This document shows, piece after piece, positions 45,577 through 56,572 of a stretch of 64,000 nt of DNA (position 1 is its first letter; each line of letters begins with the position of its first letter). The notes beneath the pieces were generated by a model. It was not told the DNA's origin. It worked only from the letters and a program-made list of their open reading frames with translations, and ran no database searches. A program made the position numbers and the translations under genes. Origin of the DNA: Flavobacteriia bacterium (GTDB taxonomy: Bacteria; Bacteroidota; Bacteroidia; Flavobacteriales_D; Crocinitomicaceae); contig CANFHU010000008.1 in NCBI GenBank assembly GCA_947446925.1, positions 52,220 through 116,219 of the forward strand. Reading direction: 5' to 3'.

Positions 45577-47142
45577 ATGAGCCAAAAAATACAAATACAA
45601 TTAAAACCTGAAGAAGTTAATTCGGAAGAAATTATTCGTGCTTTAATCTGTAATCATACTGGTTTAGCAGAAGATGCATTTACCTTTTTCTGGAGAAAAC
45701 GTTCGATTGACGCACGTAAGCGTGATATAAAAATTAACGGAACATTTGAGATTTTTGAAAATGGAGAAGAAATCCCAGATCAAGAAATCCATTTTCCGAA
45801 GAACGATGTGTCTAAGGGACAAATTGTTCATATTATTGGTGCTGGTCCAGCTGGATTGTATGCTGCTTTAAAAGCAATTGAATTAGGATTTAAGCCTGTT
45901 ATTTTTGAACGTGGTAAAGATGTAAAATCGCGCAGACGTGATTTAGCCAAATTAAATAAAGAACAAATTGTGAATCCGGAATCGAATTATTGTTTCGGTG
46001 AAGGAGGTGCTGGGACATACTCGGATGGGAAATTATATACGCGTTCCAAAAAACGTGGTGATGTTCAACAAGCGATGGAATGGTTAGTTTTTTTTGGTGC
46101 AGATAAAGATATATTAGTAGATGCACATCCGCATATCGGTACAAACAAATTGCCAAAGTTGATCGAAAATATACGTGAATGTATTAAGTCATGTGGTGGT
46201 GAAGTACATTTTGAATCTAAATTGACCGATATTCAGATTGAAAACAAAAAAATTGTTGGTTTAACAATCAATGAAACGCAACAAGTTGCAGCGGATTATG
46301 TTGTTTTAGCAACTGGTCACTCAGCGCGCGATATTTTTTATTTATTAGATAAGCGTGGTGTGAAAGTGCAAGCGAAACCATTTGCATTAGGTGTTCGTAT
46401 TGAACATACACAAGATTTAATCGATTCTATTCAGTATCATGGAAGATTAAATGATGACTTTGTGCCACCAGCTTCCTATTCTCTAGTGACACAAGTGGAT
46501 GGAAGGGGGGTATACTCATTCTGTATGTGTCCTGGTGGGATTGTAGCTCCATGTGCAACGGAACAAGAAGAGGTAGTTACGAATGGTTGGTCTCCGTCCA
46601 AACGCAATAATCCTTATTCAAATTCTGGTATCGTCGTAAGTATTTCACCAGATGATTTTCCAGGGAAAGAAAACGATCCTTTTGTTTGTTTGGATTTTCA
46701 GAAGTCGGTTGAAAAGGCTTGTTGGGAAGCTGCTGGAAAAACACAACGTGTTCCGGCACAATGTATGAAAGATTTTGTGGAAAATAAATTAACAAAAGAT
46801 TTTCCTAGATCTTCTTATCAGCCCGGTATTGTTTCTGTGAATTTGCATGAAGTATTACCAAAATTTGTAGCCAAACGTTTACAGCAAGCGTTTAAAGATT
46901 TTGGACGTAAAATGCCTGGATATTTGACGAATGATGCAGTTCTTCATGCTCCAGAATCACGCACGAGTTCACCAGTTCAAATTCCACGTGATAAAGAATC
47001 TATGATGCATCCAGATGTTTTTGGTTTGTTTCCTTGTGCTGAAGGTGCTGGTTATGCTGGAGGTATTATCTCAGCTGCCATTGATGGAATGCAGTGTGTT
47101 AGTGCTATTCAAAAACAGCGTATTTCTACGCAATCTTCTTAG
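45577..47142 (+). CDS. FAD-dependent dehydrogenase (COG2509 type)
   Basis: 521 residues. An N-terminal domain of about 80 residues, without a known motif, precedes GAGPAGLYAALKAIELGF near residues 90-107, the FAD-binding loop. VIFERGKDVKSRRRDLAK and CFGEGGAGTYSDGKLYTR near 145-165 mark COG2509 oxidoreductases. EGAGYAGGIISAAIDGMQ near the end completes the fold. The substrate is unknown. It follows glnN after a terminator and is in the same direction, so it is probably a separate transcript. Confidence 0.9.
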   Translation: MSQKIQIQLKPEEVNSEEIIRALICNHTGLAEDAFTFFWRKRSIDARKRDIKINGTFEIFENGEEIPDQEIHFPKNDVSKGQIVHIIGAGPAGLYAALKAIELGFKPVIFERGKDVKSRRRDLAKLNKEQIVNPESNYCFGEGGAGTYSDGKLYTRSKKRGDVQQAMEWLVFFGADKDILVDAHPHIGTNKLPKLIENIRECIKSCGGEVHFESKLTDIQIENKKIVGLTINETQQVAADYVVLATGHSARDIFYLLDKRGVKVQAKPFALGVRIEHTQDLIDSIQYHGRLNDDFVPPASYSLVTQVDGRGVYSFCMCPGGIVAPCATEQEEVVTNGWSPSKRNNPYSNSGIVVSISPDDFPGKENDPFVCLDFQKSVEKACWEAAGKTQRVPAQCMKDFVENKLTKDFPRSSYQPGIVSVNLHEVLPKFVAKRLQQAFKDFGRKMPGYLTNDAVLHAPESRTSSPVQIPRDKESMMHPDVFGLFPCAEGAGYAGGIISAAIDGMQCVSAIQKQRISTQSS

Positions 47143-47203
47143 AGACTGATTATTATCATTAAAAATGCACTAATTTTATTTTCCATAAAGGATTAATAAA
47201 ATA

Positions 47204-47659
47204 ATGCATTTACCCTATTACAAATTAACAACAGGAATCTCATCTTCCATTTTTGAATTTACAAGTCAAGGTCCAAAAGGAGAAATACCAAAAATTATCA
47301 TTTTCTCTAAAATGTCAAGGAATGATATGTATAATCTAGCTTTTGGAGACATTGATTTAAAAACAGGTGCATTTAATGATAGAACAGTATCTGGAAATTT
47401 AGATAGTGATAAAGTGTTAGCGACAGTAGTAAATGCACTTTTTTTGTTTTGTGATGAAAATCCAAAAGCACTTATATATGCGAAAGGAAGTACAAAATCT
47501 AGAACTAGACTTTATCGAATGGGTATTTCGAAATACATTAAAGAAATTGCAGATGATTTTCAAGTTTATGGGGAAAGATATGATTTCTGGGAAGAATTTC
47601 AATTAAATATAGATTATGATTCTTTTGTGATTAAAAGAAAATCACTTAAATTTGATTAA
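47204..47659 (+). CDS. hypothetical protein, DUF6934-like
   Basis: 151 residues, cytoplasmic, with no signal peptide. FEFTSQGPKGEIPKIIIFSK near the N-terminus and KSRTRLYRMGISKYIKE near residues 103-119 resemble the DUF6934 group of small Bacteroidota proteins. That is recognition from memory and not certain. Alternating beta strands and a central helix suggest a compact alpha/beta fold. It is followed, 16 nt later, by a 55-residue gene. Such pairs of a 150-residue and a 50-residue gene are seen in the phylum, so a functional two-gene unit is possible. The role is unknown. Confidence 0.6.
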   Translation: MHLPYYKLTTGISSSIFEFTSQGPKGEIPKIIIFSKMSRNDMYNLAFGDIDLKTGAFNDRTVSGNLDSDKVLATVVNALFLFCDENPKALIYAKGSTKSRTRLYRMGISKYIKEIADDFQVYGERYDFWEEFQLNIDYDSFVIKRKSLKFD

Positions 47660-47675
47660 ATAAAGACATTGCACT

Positions 47676-47843
47676 ATGGAACCACAAAAAAAACGTACGC
47701 TTGATGCTTGGAAAGATGTAGTTATAGATCCTACATTAGATCGTTTTCAGACGTTGGATAGTCCAATTATCCAAGAGAAAATGAATAGTTTTGAGAATAC
47801 AATTAAAAATTCAAACTTTTTAGAAGTAGTTGGTAAAAACTAA
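47676..47843 (+). CDS. small protein (55 residues), partner of the upstream gene
   Basis: The open frame from the ATG at 47676 to the TAA at 47841-47843 gives 55 residues (start MEPQKKRTLDAWKDVV, end FLEVVGKN). It is charged and predicted mostly helical, with no membrane segment. It directly follows the DUF6934-like gene, and its length and position recall antitoxin-like or folding-partner proteins. It was found only by reading the DNA and has no family I recognise. The next gene converges, with 4 nt between stops. Confidence 0.6.
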   Translation: MEPQKKRTLDAWKDVVIDPTLDRFQTLDSPIIQEKMNSFENTIKNSNFLEVVGKN

Positions 47844-47847
47844 TTTA

Positions 47848-48567
47848 CTACCTGTAAAAAGCACCTAAAATTATTGCTCCAGCGGTTGCAACATTTAAGG
47901 ATTCTGCTTCTCCAAAACGGGGAATAGTAATAGCGTTCTGAATATGTTTTTTAATATCTTCTGAGATACCATTTCCTTCATTACCTAATACGATGATTCC
48001 TTTACGTTCGTAATGCTTCGTGAAAAGATTCTCACCTTCCAATAAAGCGCCATAAATTGGTAATTCTGTATTAGATAGAAAGTCATTTAAATCTACGTAA
48101 TGTACATGAACCCGGAATATTGCACCCATAGTTGCTTGGAGTACTTTTGGATTGTAACAATCCACCGTGTTTTTTGAACAGACAACGTCTTTTATTCCAA
48201 ACCAATCCGCAAGACGTAAAATTGTCCCCATATTTCCAGGGTCTTGAATTCCATCTAAACAGATAATGAGAGAAGAGTCAACACTTTTATTTTCTGGGAT
48301 TTTACAAATTGCTAAGGCTTTATTTGGTGTGGTAAGTGTGGAGATCTCTTTTAATTCTTTCACCGTTATTTCTTCCGGTAGGATCATAGAATGTTGTGAA
48401 CTAATTACAAAATCGGAAGTTGCATAGATGTTTTCAATTAAATCTGGAATCCATTGAACTGCTTCTTGAACCATTTTTTCACCTTCAATGATAAAACGAT
48501 TAGTTTCAATGCGTTGCTTTTTTTGTGAAAGTGCGTTAATAAAACGAATTCTGTTCTTTGAAATCAT
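47848..48567 (-). CDS. RNA 2'-O-methyltransferase, TrmH/SpoU family
   Basis: 239 residues. An N-terminal substrate-binding domain (residues 1-90; ETNRFIIEGEKMVQEAV) precedes the SPOUT knot. LDGIQDPGNMGTILRLADWFG near residues 104-124, VLGNEGNGIS near 191-200, and IPRFGEAESLNVATAGAIIL near 213-232 are the three motifs. It methylates a ribose 2'-OH of rRNA or tRNA. It is divergent from TamL with about 36 nt between starts. Confidence 0.9.
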   Translation of the reverse strand: MISKNRIRFINALSQKKQRIETNRFIIEGEKMVQEAVQWIPDLIENIYATSDFVISSQHSMILPEEITVKELKEISTLTTPNKALAICKIPENKSVDSSLIICLDGIQDPGNMGTILRLADWFGIKDVVCSKNTVDCYNPKVLQATMGAIFRVHVHYVDLNDFLSNTELPIYGALLEGENLFTKHYERKGIIVLGNEGNGISEDIKKHIQNAITIPRFGEAESLNVATAGAIILGAFYR

Positions 48568-48585
48568 CTGTTTTTGTTATTTTTG
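48558..48585 (+). promoter_or_regulatory. promoter of tamL, TTG-N17-TATTTTTG
   Basis: TTG at 48558-48560 and TATTTTTG at 48578-48585 are 17 nt apart. The match places transcription start near 48592 and so excludes the in-frame TTG codons at 48574 and 48583 as starts. Confidence 0.55.
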
Positions 48586-48603
48586 TTATTCAATTTTCTC
48601 TAC

Positions 48604-51291
48604 TTGAACAAAGCCAAACTTACATATTATCTTCCTTTTTACCTACTTTTTCTATTGGCTTCGTGTAGTCAAACGAGATATTTATCCAAAAATGAATATT
48701 TATTGACTAAAAATGAAATTAAAATTATTGGAGATCCATCTAATCGATCTGAAATTGAACGAATAATTAAACAAAAACCAAACAATAAGATTTTGGGTAT
48801 ACCTTTTTCACTTATTGTTTATAATCAAATAGATTCTTCTAAAATTCTATGTGAAGCGCAAGATCATTTAAATAAATTACATCGTATTAATCATCAAAAA
48901 CGCGTAAAACAACAAAGAATTAACCAAAAACGTATCCAGAAAGCAATTCGTAAAGGTAAAAGTGATTATAAAGAAAGAATAGTAGATCTAAGAGATACTG
49001 TAAATCCAAGAAAAACACTAAAAGAGTGGTTGAAATTTAAAATTGGTGCACCACCAAGTATTCTTGATTCATTATATTTCAATAAATCGATGGAACAAAC
49101 TACATTGTTTCTTCGGAAAAAAGGATATTATAATGCTAAAGTAAGAGGAGAACTTGTTTATATTCAGAAGACTAAAAAAGTAAAAGCAATTTACACAATT
49201 GAAACTGGTCCAGTTTTTATGATTGATACCTTCGATATAGATTGTGATAATAAGGAAATTCTTTCTCTGATTCATAAATTTCCAGAAAAACAAGAATTTT
49301 CAAATCAAATTTTTGATACAGATAAATTAGAAGCATACAGAGAATCCTTAAGTCAATATATCAAAAATGAAGGAATGTATGGATTTGGCGTGAGTAACAT
49401 CACCTACATAGCAGATACCTTACAACTTAAAAACAACGTAAATGTTACACTACAAATAGCCGATCGTGTTATAAAAAATATTGGAAATGACTCTTTAGTA
49501 ACTGAACCACATCGCTATACTTATATTTCAAAAGTGTTTTTTCATATTGTAGATACCGTATTTGTTTCTTATCGTTTTGCGAATTCTTTGAGAGATAAGG
49601 GTTTATCCCTAGAGTATAACGGTTTTTTACGTACCATGGATACACTGTATTTTACCAATGATGCACTGATTCAAGGGATTAAATCCACAAATTTGGATTC
49701 GATAAAACGCAAGCACTCTATCATTTTGACCTATAATGGCGGTTTCTCCATTTATCCAGATTTATTAGAACTCAAAAATGTTACAGAAAACACCCGTTTG
49801 TTTAATGAGAATTTAGTAGTTAAAACCCAAAGAAATTTAATTGAATTAGGCCTGTTTAATCTAGTTAAACCTGAAATTGTAGAGATTGAAGATACTAATA
49901 ATGTCGAAATTCATTATTATCTAATATTAAAAAAGAAAAATCAATTCGCTGCGCCGATAAAATTAACTACCTCAGGAACTTTTTTTGGCGCTAGTTTTGC
50001 TCCATCTTTTACAAATGTAAATTTGTTTAAACGTGCCGAAAAATTCACGTTTAATATATCTGGTGGTTTACAAGCAATGCCTAACTTAAAATATCAAACA
50101 ATTAGCGCAAACACGAATACCAATGCTATTGGAAACTTGAAGGAATCTTCTCGTTTTTGGACGTTTCAAATTATTCCATCGTTAAAAATGGAAATTCCAT
50201 ACTTTTTAGGTTTACGTAATGCTGTTTCAAAGCAAAATAGACCTAAAACAACTATTTCTAGTTCATATATGTACCAAATTCGGGATGTATTCACCAAACA
50301 ATCTTTCAATGCAAATGTATTATTCTCTGTTTCTACGGGAGATAATTCGGATTTTTCTTTTGGTTTTCCAGGATTTTCAGCAATCAACCTAGTTAATTTC
50401 ACCCAGATTTCTTCCAGTTTTGTTGATAGTATTCGTAAACGTAATGACTTATATACGCTTAATCAATATACCAGTCAAATCAATTGGTCAGATTTTAAAT
50501 TCGCTTTTCAAGTGTATAATAAGTCTTTCTTAAATGGAATTTATTCCTTTAAATCTTCGTTTGATCTAGCTGGAAATTTATTGTCCATTTTCGGAAGGTT
50601 CGAAAAAGCGAACTTATTGAATCAACGTACAATTTTAGGTATTCCATATTCTCAATTTGCACGAATTGATAATGAATTTATTTATGCACATAATTTTAAT
50701 AAATACACTTCTTTTAATTTTCGTGCATTAGCGGGGGGAGGTCTTCCGTACGGGAATTCCAATTATGCGATGCCATTCGATTACAGTTTTATAGGAGGTG
50801 GTGCGAATGATATTCGTGGTTGGAGGTATGGTTCATTGACACCAGGTACATTTAATTCGTATCTCGTAACTAAAATAAATAAACCTCAAATCGGAGATGT
50901 GCGTATGAATGTTTCTGGAGAATTACGTTTTAAAATGACCACCAAACTAAGAGGAGCTTTATTTGTAGACGCAGGAAATATCTGGACTGTTAAATATGAT
51001 TCTTTACGTCCGGGGAGCCAATTTACCAAAGATTGGTATAAAGAATTAGCGGTTGCTTCTGGATTTGGTGTGCGCTATGACTTAGATTTTGTGGTAATAC
51101 GTTTAGATGTTGGTTTAAAACTTCGTAATCCAGCGCTTCAAGAAGGACATCGTTGGTTTTTTCAGCCTAAAGATGAAGAGGTGTACAAAATTATTTCCGA
51201 ACATCCGGATAATTATTCTAGTCCTTTTTTACCAAGATCTTTTGCAGAGTTTATTAATACCGTTCGACTAGGTATTGGATATCCATTCTAG
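48604..51291 (+). CDS. tamL: Omp85-type lipoprotein TamL (TamA-like)
   Basis: About 895 residues. There is no ATG at the beginning; of the TTG codons in frame, 48604 gives a clean lipoprotein signal (M-N-K-A-K then a hydrophobic run and LLASCS lipobox). It also lies just downstream of the promoter. POTRA-like repeats fill the first half (about 110-430). The second half is an Omp85 barrel with GGGANDIRGWRYGSLTPG near the end of the protein and a C-terminal Phe. Bacteroidota TamL is a lipidated TamA relative working with TamB in outer-membrane lipid or protein transport. No tamB gene follows here. Confidence 0.85.
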   Translation: MNKAKLTYYLPFYLLFLLASCSQTRYLSKNEYLLTKNEIKIIGDPSNRSEIERIIKQKPNNKILGIPFSLIVYNQIDSSKILCEAQDHLNKLHRINHQKRVKQQRINQKRIQKAIRKGKSDYKERIVDLRDTVNPRKTLKEWLKFKIGAPPSILDSLYFNKSMEQTTLFLRKKGYYNAKVRGELVYIQKTKKVKAIYTIETGPVFMIDTFDIDCDNKEILSLIHKFPEKQEFSNQIFDTDKLEAYRESLSQYIKNEGMYGFGVSNITYIADTLQLKNNVNVTLQIADRVIKNIGNDSLVTEPHRYTYISKVFFHIVDTVFVSYRFANSLRDKGLSLEYNGFLRTMDTLYFTNDALIQGIKSTNLDSIKRKHSIILTYNGGFSIYPDLLELKNVTENTRLFNENLVVKTQRNLIELGLFNLVKPEIVEIEDTNNVEIHYYLILKKKNQFAAPIKLTTSGTFFGASFAPSFTNVNLFKRAEKFTFNISGGLQAMPNLKYQTISANTNTNAIGNLKESSRFWTFQIIPSLKMEIPYFLGLRNAVSKQNRPKTTISSSYMYQIRDVFTKQSFNANVLFSVSTGDNSDFSFGFPGFSAINLVNFTQISSSFVDSIRKRNDLYTLNQYTSQINWSDFKFAFQVYNKSFLNGIYSFKSSFDLAGNLLSIFGRFEKANLLNQRTILGIPYSQFARIDNEFIYAHNFNKYTSFNFRALAGGGLPYGNSNYAMPFDYSFIGGGANDIRGWRYGSLTPGTFNSYLVTKINKPQIGDVRMNVSGELRFKMTTKLRGALFVDAGNIWTVKYDSLRPGSQFTKDWYKELAVASGFGVRYDLDFVVIRLDVGLKLRNPALQEGHRWFFQPKDEEVYKIISEHPDNYSSPFLPRSFAEFINTVRLGIGYPF

Positions 51292-51292
51292 C

Positions 51293-52108
51293 TTAAAATC
51301 TACGTTTAGAAACGTTAAAATCTACTTTCTCTGATATACCTGGTAATTCAATATTATCCGTAAACTGCCAATGTACAATCCGTTTATCGGTTAATGCACG
51401 TGGATCTTTATCATAGGATGCTATCCAAAATTGATAGTCTTTAAATTCATTTTTAAATTTAGTCATATAAAAAGAATAGGAGGTATAGATGATAGGTCTG
51501 AAACCAGATTTCTTTTCTACAAATTCCAACCAATCATACATATTATTTATTAATATTTTATCGGATGTAGCCTCTTTTTCGACATCTAAGACAGGAGGTA
51601 AATCTATTTCTCGGTGCTTCCAAATTGCTAAAAAATGTTTTGCTTGAGGTAAAGCAGCAGCAGTTGGATTTAGAAAATGATAGGCTCCATTACGAATTCC
51701 CAATTGATTTAATTGTGTTCGGTTGGTTTCCCATTGCCTATCAATATGTGTACTTCCTTCTGTTGCCTTACAATACACAAAGTCGATAAGTGTGTCAAAT
51801 GGCGCTTTGTTCACCAATTTGTCCCACTGTATCTCTCCTTGGTGATGGGAGACATCTAAACCAGAACTTTTATATCCTTTGGGTAATTGAATTAGTATTT
51901 CTTCTACAGAGGCTTCTACTTCTTTTTCTTCCTCTTGCGTGTACACAACAATTCCTATTCCAATCAAAAGTAGCGCACCAAGTACAATGAATAGTGCTTT
52001 ATTCGATTTCTTTTTCTTTTTGGATGTCGAACGTTTTGCTGGAGTACGTCTGACAGTCGCAGGTTTACGCTTTACTGCATGCATAGGATTGGATCTGGAT
52101 GTTGCCAC
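51293..52108 (-). CDS. GH25 family lysozyme (muramidase), membrane-anchored
   Basis: 271 residues. A basic, low-complexity start (Arg, Lys, Ser, Thr rich, about residues 1-37) leads into one membrane helix near residues 38-57. The GH25 domain follows: SGLDVSHHQGEIQWDKL near 83-99, FVYCKATEGSTHID, PPVLDVEKEATSDK near 165-178, and PIIYTSYSFY. The Asp and Glu of DVEKE are the catalytic acids. It should cleave N-acetylmuramic-N-acetylglucosamine bonds of peptidoglycan in the periplasm. It ends next to tamL (1 nt between stops) and is 17 nt from the hbd gene. Confidence 0.88.
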   Translation of the reverse strand: MATSRSNPMHAVKRKPATVRRTPAKRSTSKKKKKSNKALFIVLGALLLIGIGIVVYTQEEEKEVEASVEEILIQLPKGYKSSGLDVSHHQGEIQWDKLVNKAPFDTLIDFVYCKATEGSTHIDRQWETNRTQLNQLGIRNGAYHFLNPTAAALPQAKHFLAIWKHREIDLPPVLDVEKEATSDKILINNMYDWLEFVEKKSGFRPIIYTSYSFYMTKFKNEFKDYQFWIASYDKDPRALTDKRIVHWQFTDNIELPGISEKVDFNVSKRRF

Positions 52109-52125
52109 AAGAAAGAAATAAGATT

Positions 52126-53016
52126 TTATTTATTAAAACGCTCAGAAACCACTAATTCTTTTGTTCCATGCGACCAAGCATAAAAACCTTCACCAGATTT
52201 CACGCCTAATTTCCCAGCTGTAACCATGTTTACTAATAACGGACATGGAGCGTATTTTGGATTACCAAAACCATCTTGCAATACACGTAATATGGACAAA
52301 CAAACATCTAAACCAATAAAATCTGCTAATTGTAATGGTCCCATTGGATGCGCCATCCCTAATTTCATCACCGTGTCGATTTCGGATACGCCTGCGACAT
52401 CTTCATATAAGGAATAGATTGCTTCATTTATCATTGGCATTAAAATGCGATTCGCAATAAAACCAGGGTAATCATTTACTTCTACAGGAACTTTCTCAAG
52501 TTGTTTCGAAAGGTCTACAATTGTTTTGGTTACCGCATCGGAAGTGGAATACCCACGAATAATTTCCACTAATTTCATTAACGGAACAGGATTCATAAAG
52601 TGCATTCCAATTACTTTATCCGGTTTGGAAGTTACCGAAGCAATTTTGGTAATGGAAATGGAAGAAGTATTACTCGCTAATACAGTTTCAGTCTCGGTAT
52701 ATTTATCTAAATCTCGGAAAATAGCTAATTTTAATTCTAAGTTTTCGGTAGCAGCTTCCACCACTAATGCTACGTTTTTAACCCCTTCTTCAAGCGAAGT
52801 AAAGGTTTTAATATTTGCTAACGTATCTTCTTTTTGTTGTTCCGAAATGGTTTCTTTGGCAACTTGACGATCTAAATTTTTCGTAATTGTACTAATTCCT
52901 TTTTGTAAAGAAGTTTCTGAAATGTCAATTAAATGCACCGAAAACCCATGTAAAGCGAACGTATGAGCAATTCCATTACCCATAGTACCAGAACCAATTA
53001 CAGCAATATTTTTCAT
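52126..53016 (-). CDS. hbd: 3-hydroxybutyryl-CoA dehydrogenase (3-hydroxyacyl-CoA dehydrogenase family)
   Basis: 296 residues, one NAD-binding and one C-terminal helical domain. AVIGSGTMGNGIAHTFALHG at the N-terminus binds NAD. SNTSSISITKIA and IGMHFMNPVPLMKLVEII near residues 117-155 contain the catalytic Ser and His, and YPGFIANRILMPMINEA is the substrate-side helix. It oxidises 3-hydroxyacyl-CoA of short chain, or reduces acetoacetyl-CoA. No other beta-oxidation gene is in the window. It could be of PaaH type. Confidence 0.92.
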   Translation of the reverse strand: MKNIAVIGSGTMGNGIAHTFALHGFSVHLIDISETSLQKGISTITKNLDRQVAKETISEQQKEDTLANIKTFTSLEEGVKNVALVVEAATENLELKLAIFRDLDKYTETETVLASNTSSISITKIASVTSKPDKVIGMHFMNPVPLMKLVEIIRGYSTSDAVTKTIVDLSKQLEKVPVEVNDYPGFIANRILMPMINEAIYSLYEDVAGVSEIDTVMKLGMAHPMGPLQLADFIGLDVCLSILRVLQDGFGNPKYAPCPLLVNMVTAGKLGVKSGEGFYAWSHGTKELVVSERFNK

Positions 53017-53032
53017 GATTTGTATAAATGCG

Positions 53033-53058
53033 AAAAGGAATTATCACTAATTCCTTTT
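53033..53058 (-). terminator. terminator hairpin after the pyrG-yidC run
   Basis: An 11-bp perfect stem AAAAGGAATTA/TAATTCCTTTT (53033-53043 with 53048-53058) has a 4-nt loop. The stem ends in a T tract on the minus strand. It lies 20 nt after the yidC stop. Confidence 0.7.
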
Positions 53059-53077
53059 CAATGTAAATATTAAGTTT

Positions 53078-54937
53078 TTATTTTTTCTTCAATCTTTCTT
53101 GTTGCGATTTTTGCATCTGCTCTAAACGCTCTTGAAAACTTGATTTTTTCTTTGGATTCGTAGATGCCGCCATTTTTTTAGCATTCATTTTTTGTTTCAA
53201 TTTATCTTCATCCACAAAGAATTGTTTGATTGCTAACATGATAATAATCGAAATCAAGGTAGAAATGAAGTAGTAATAACTTAAACCAGAGGAGTAGTTA
53301 TTAAAGAAGAAGATCATCATGAAAGGGAAGATGTACATAATCACTTTCATGTTTGGCATACCTGGTTGTTGCGGCTGCGTAACATTCGAACTATTGATGT
53401 ATGTGTACACCAAGGTAGTTACCGACATTAATAATGTAAACAAAGAAACGTGGTTACCATATAATGGTAGGTAAGTACCAAAATCGTAGATGGAGTCATA
53501 GGAAGATAAATCTTCTGCCCATAAAAATGGTTTTTGACGTAATTCAAATGCTGCAGGGAAGAAACGGAAAATCGCTAATAAAATTGGCATTTGGATTAAC
53601 ATCGGAATACAACCTGCAAGGGGAGAGGCACCGCTTTCTCTGTAAAGCGCCATCATATCCATTTGCTTTTTCATTGCATCTTCTTTGTTTGGATATTTTG
53701 CATTTAATGCATCAATCTCTGGTTTTAGAATCTTCATTTTAGCGGAAGAAACGTACATTTTCCATTGAATTGGCGTTAAGAATAGTTTTAAGATGATCGT
53801 TATTAATAATATAACAATTCCTAAACCAATTCCCCAACCTGCAAACGTATTAAACATCGGTTGAATCGCATAGATGTTTATCCAACGGAATAATCCCCAA
53901 CCATAGTTGATAATGTCTTCATAATTGGAGTCATAGGATTTTAATACTTCGTAATCATTCGGACCAAAATACCAGTTCATACGTGCGCTACCATTACTCG
54001 TATTTGTTAATGCAAGATTTAATGCTGCAGTGTATTTTTTGATGTTTGTATGGTAATTTGGATGACCTTCCTTAAAGTTTGTAATTTTAACTTCCGAATT
54101 TTCTTTACTGAAACCAGTGATTGGTTTTAAAATAGAAGAGAAATAACTTTGTTTGAAAGCAACCCATTCAATGTCTTGTTCCATTTTTTCTTCATCGTCG
54201 GAAACTTCGGAAAGGTAATCGTATTCTTTCCCTTTGTATTTGAAACAAACGGTAGAAACACGACGTTGTTCACTCAATAAACGTTCTGTTTTAGCCAAAG
54301 AAGATGTCCAATCTAACATCACAGAGTTCGCTTGAATTTCATTTCCTTTAAATCCAGAAAAACGAACTTCGAAATCTAAATCAAAATGGTTTGGTAGTAG
54401 GGTATAGATAAATTGAATTGTTTTACCTTCTTCAGGGGAAGTTTCTAATACGATACTTTTCTTTGTTTTAGAAACTACTTCAAAATGTTCGTTTTCGGTA
54501 GCGTATTCTTTTCCGTTTAACTTAAAGTGAAGATTGTTTTTGGAATCATTTTCTTTGAAAAGTGCTAAAGAATTCTTTTTATCCTTCGAAACATATTTTT
54601 GAAAATACGTTTTGAATTCTTTTAAATTCACTTGTGAAACATTCGCACCTTTGGTGTTAATTTCCACTTTTAATTTATCACTCTCTAACGCAATAATTTC
54701 GTCTTTGATGACAGGTGCAGCAACTTTTTTACCAGATTTTTGCGCGATAAGCGTTTTTTGCTTTTCTACTTTCTTTTGGTCAGCTTGTTTTTCTGCTGCT
54801 TTTTGTTCGCGTGCTAACTCTTTTTTATGTTTTGCTTCTTTGGCTTTTAATTCCGCTTCCGAAGGTTTGTTTAAATACATAAACGCAACCAACAATACGC
54901 CTAATAAACTAAATCCAATGACTTGATTTTTATCCAT
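53078..54937 (-). CDS. yidC: membrane protein insertase YidC
   Basis: 619 residues. One N-terminal membrane helix (about 4-20) is followed by a strongly charged segment (KEAKHKKELAREQKAAEKQ) and a periplasmic beta-domain. The five conserved C-terminal helices start near residue 370. MDMMALYRESGASPLAGCIP and LIQMPILLAIFRFF are hallmark stretches, and the arginine of the hydrophilic groove lies in the first conserved helix region. A Lys-rich tail (KKKSSFQERLEQM) supports ribosome binding. It inserts proteins with or without SecYEG. It starts 4 nt after pyrG, so the two are one transcript. Confidence 0.95.
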   Translation of the reverse strand: MDKNQVIGFSLLGVLLVAFMYLNKPSEAELKAKEAKHKKELAREQKAAEKQADQKKVEKQKTLIAQKSGKKVAAPVIKDEIIALESDKLKVEINTKGANVSQVNLKEFKTYFQKYVSKDKKNSLALFKENDSKNNLHFKLNGKEYATENEHFEVVSKTKKSIVLETSPEEGKTIQFIYTLLPNHFDLDFEVRFSGFKGNEIQANSVMLDWTSSLAKTERLLSEQRRVSTVCFKYKGKEYDYLSEVSDDEEKMEQDIEWVAFKQSYFSSILKPITGFSKENSEVKITNFKEGHPNYHTNIKKYTAALNLALTNTSNGSARMNWYFGPNDYEVLKSYDSNYEDIINYGWGLFRWINIYAIQPMFNTFAGWGIGLGIVILLITIILKLFLTPIQWKMYVSSAKMKILKPEIDALNAKYPNKEDAMKKQMDMMALYRESGASPLAGCIPMLIQMPILLAIFRFFPAAFELRQKPFLWAEDLSSYDSIYDFGTYLPLYGNHVSLFTLLMSVTTLVYTYINSSNVTQPQQPGMPNMKVIMYIFPFMMIFFFNNYSSGLSYYYFISTLISIIIMLAIKQFFVDEDKLKQKMNAKKMAASTNPKKKSSFQERLEQMQKSQQERLKKK

Positions 54938-54941
54938 GTTC

Positions 54942-56555
<1,614 letters not shown>

Positions 56556-56572
56556 TTAAATTTTGTAACTAC

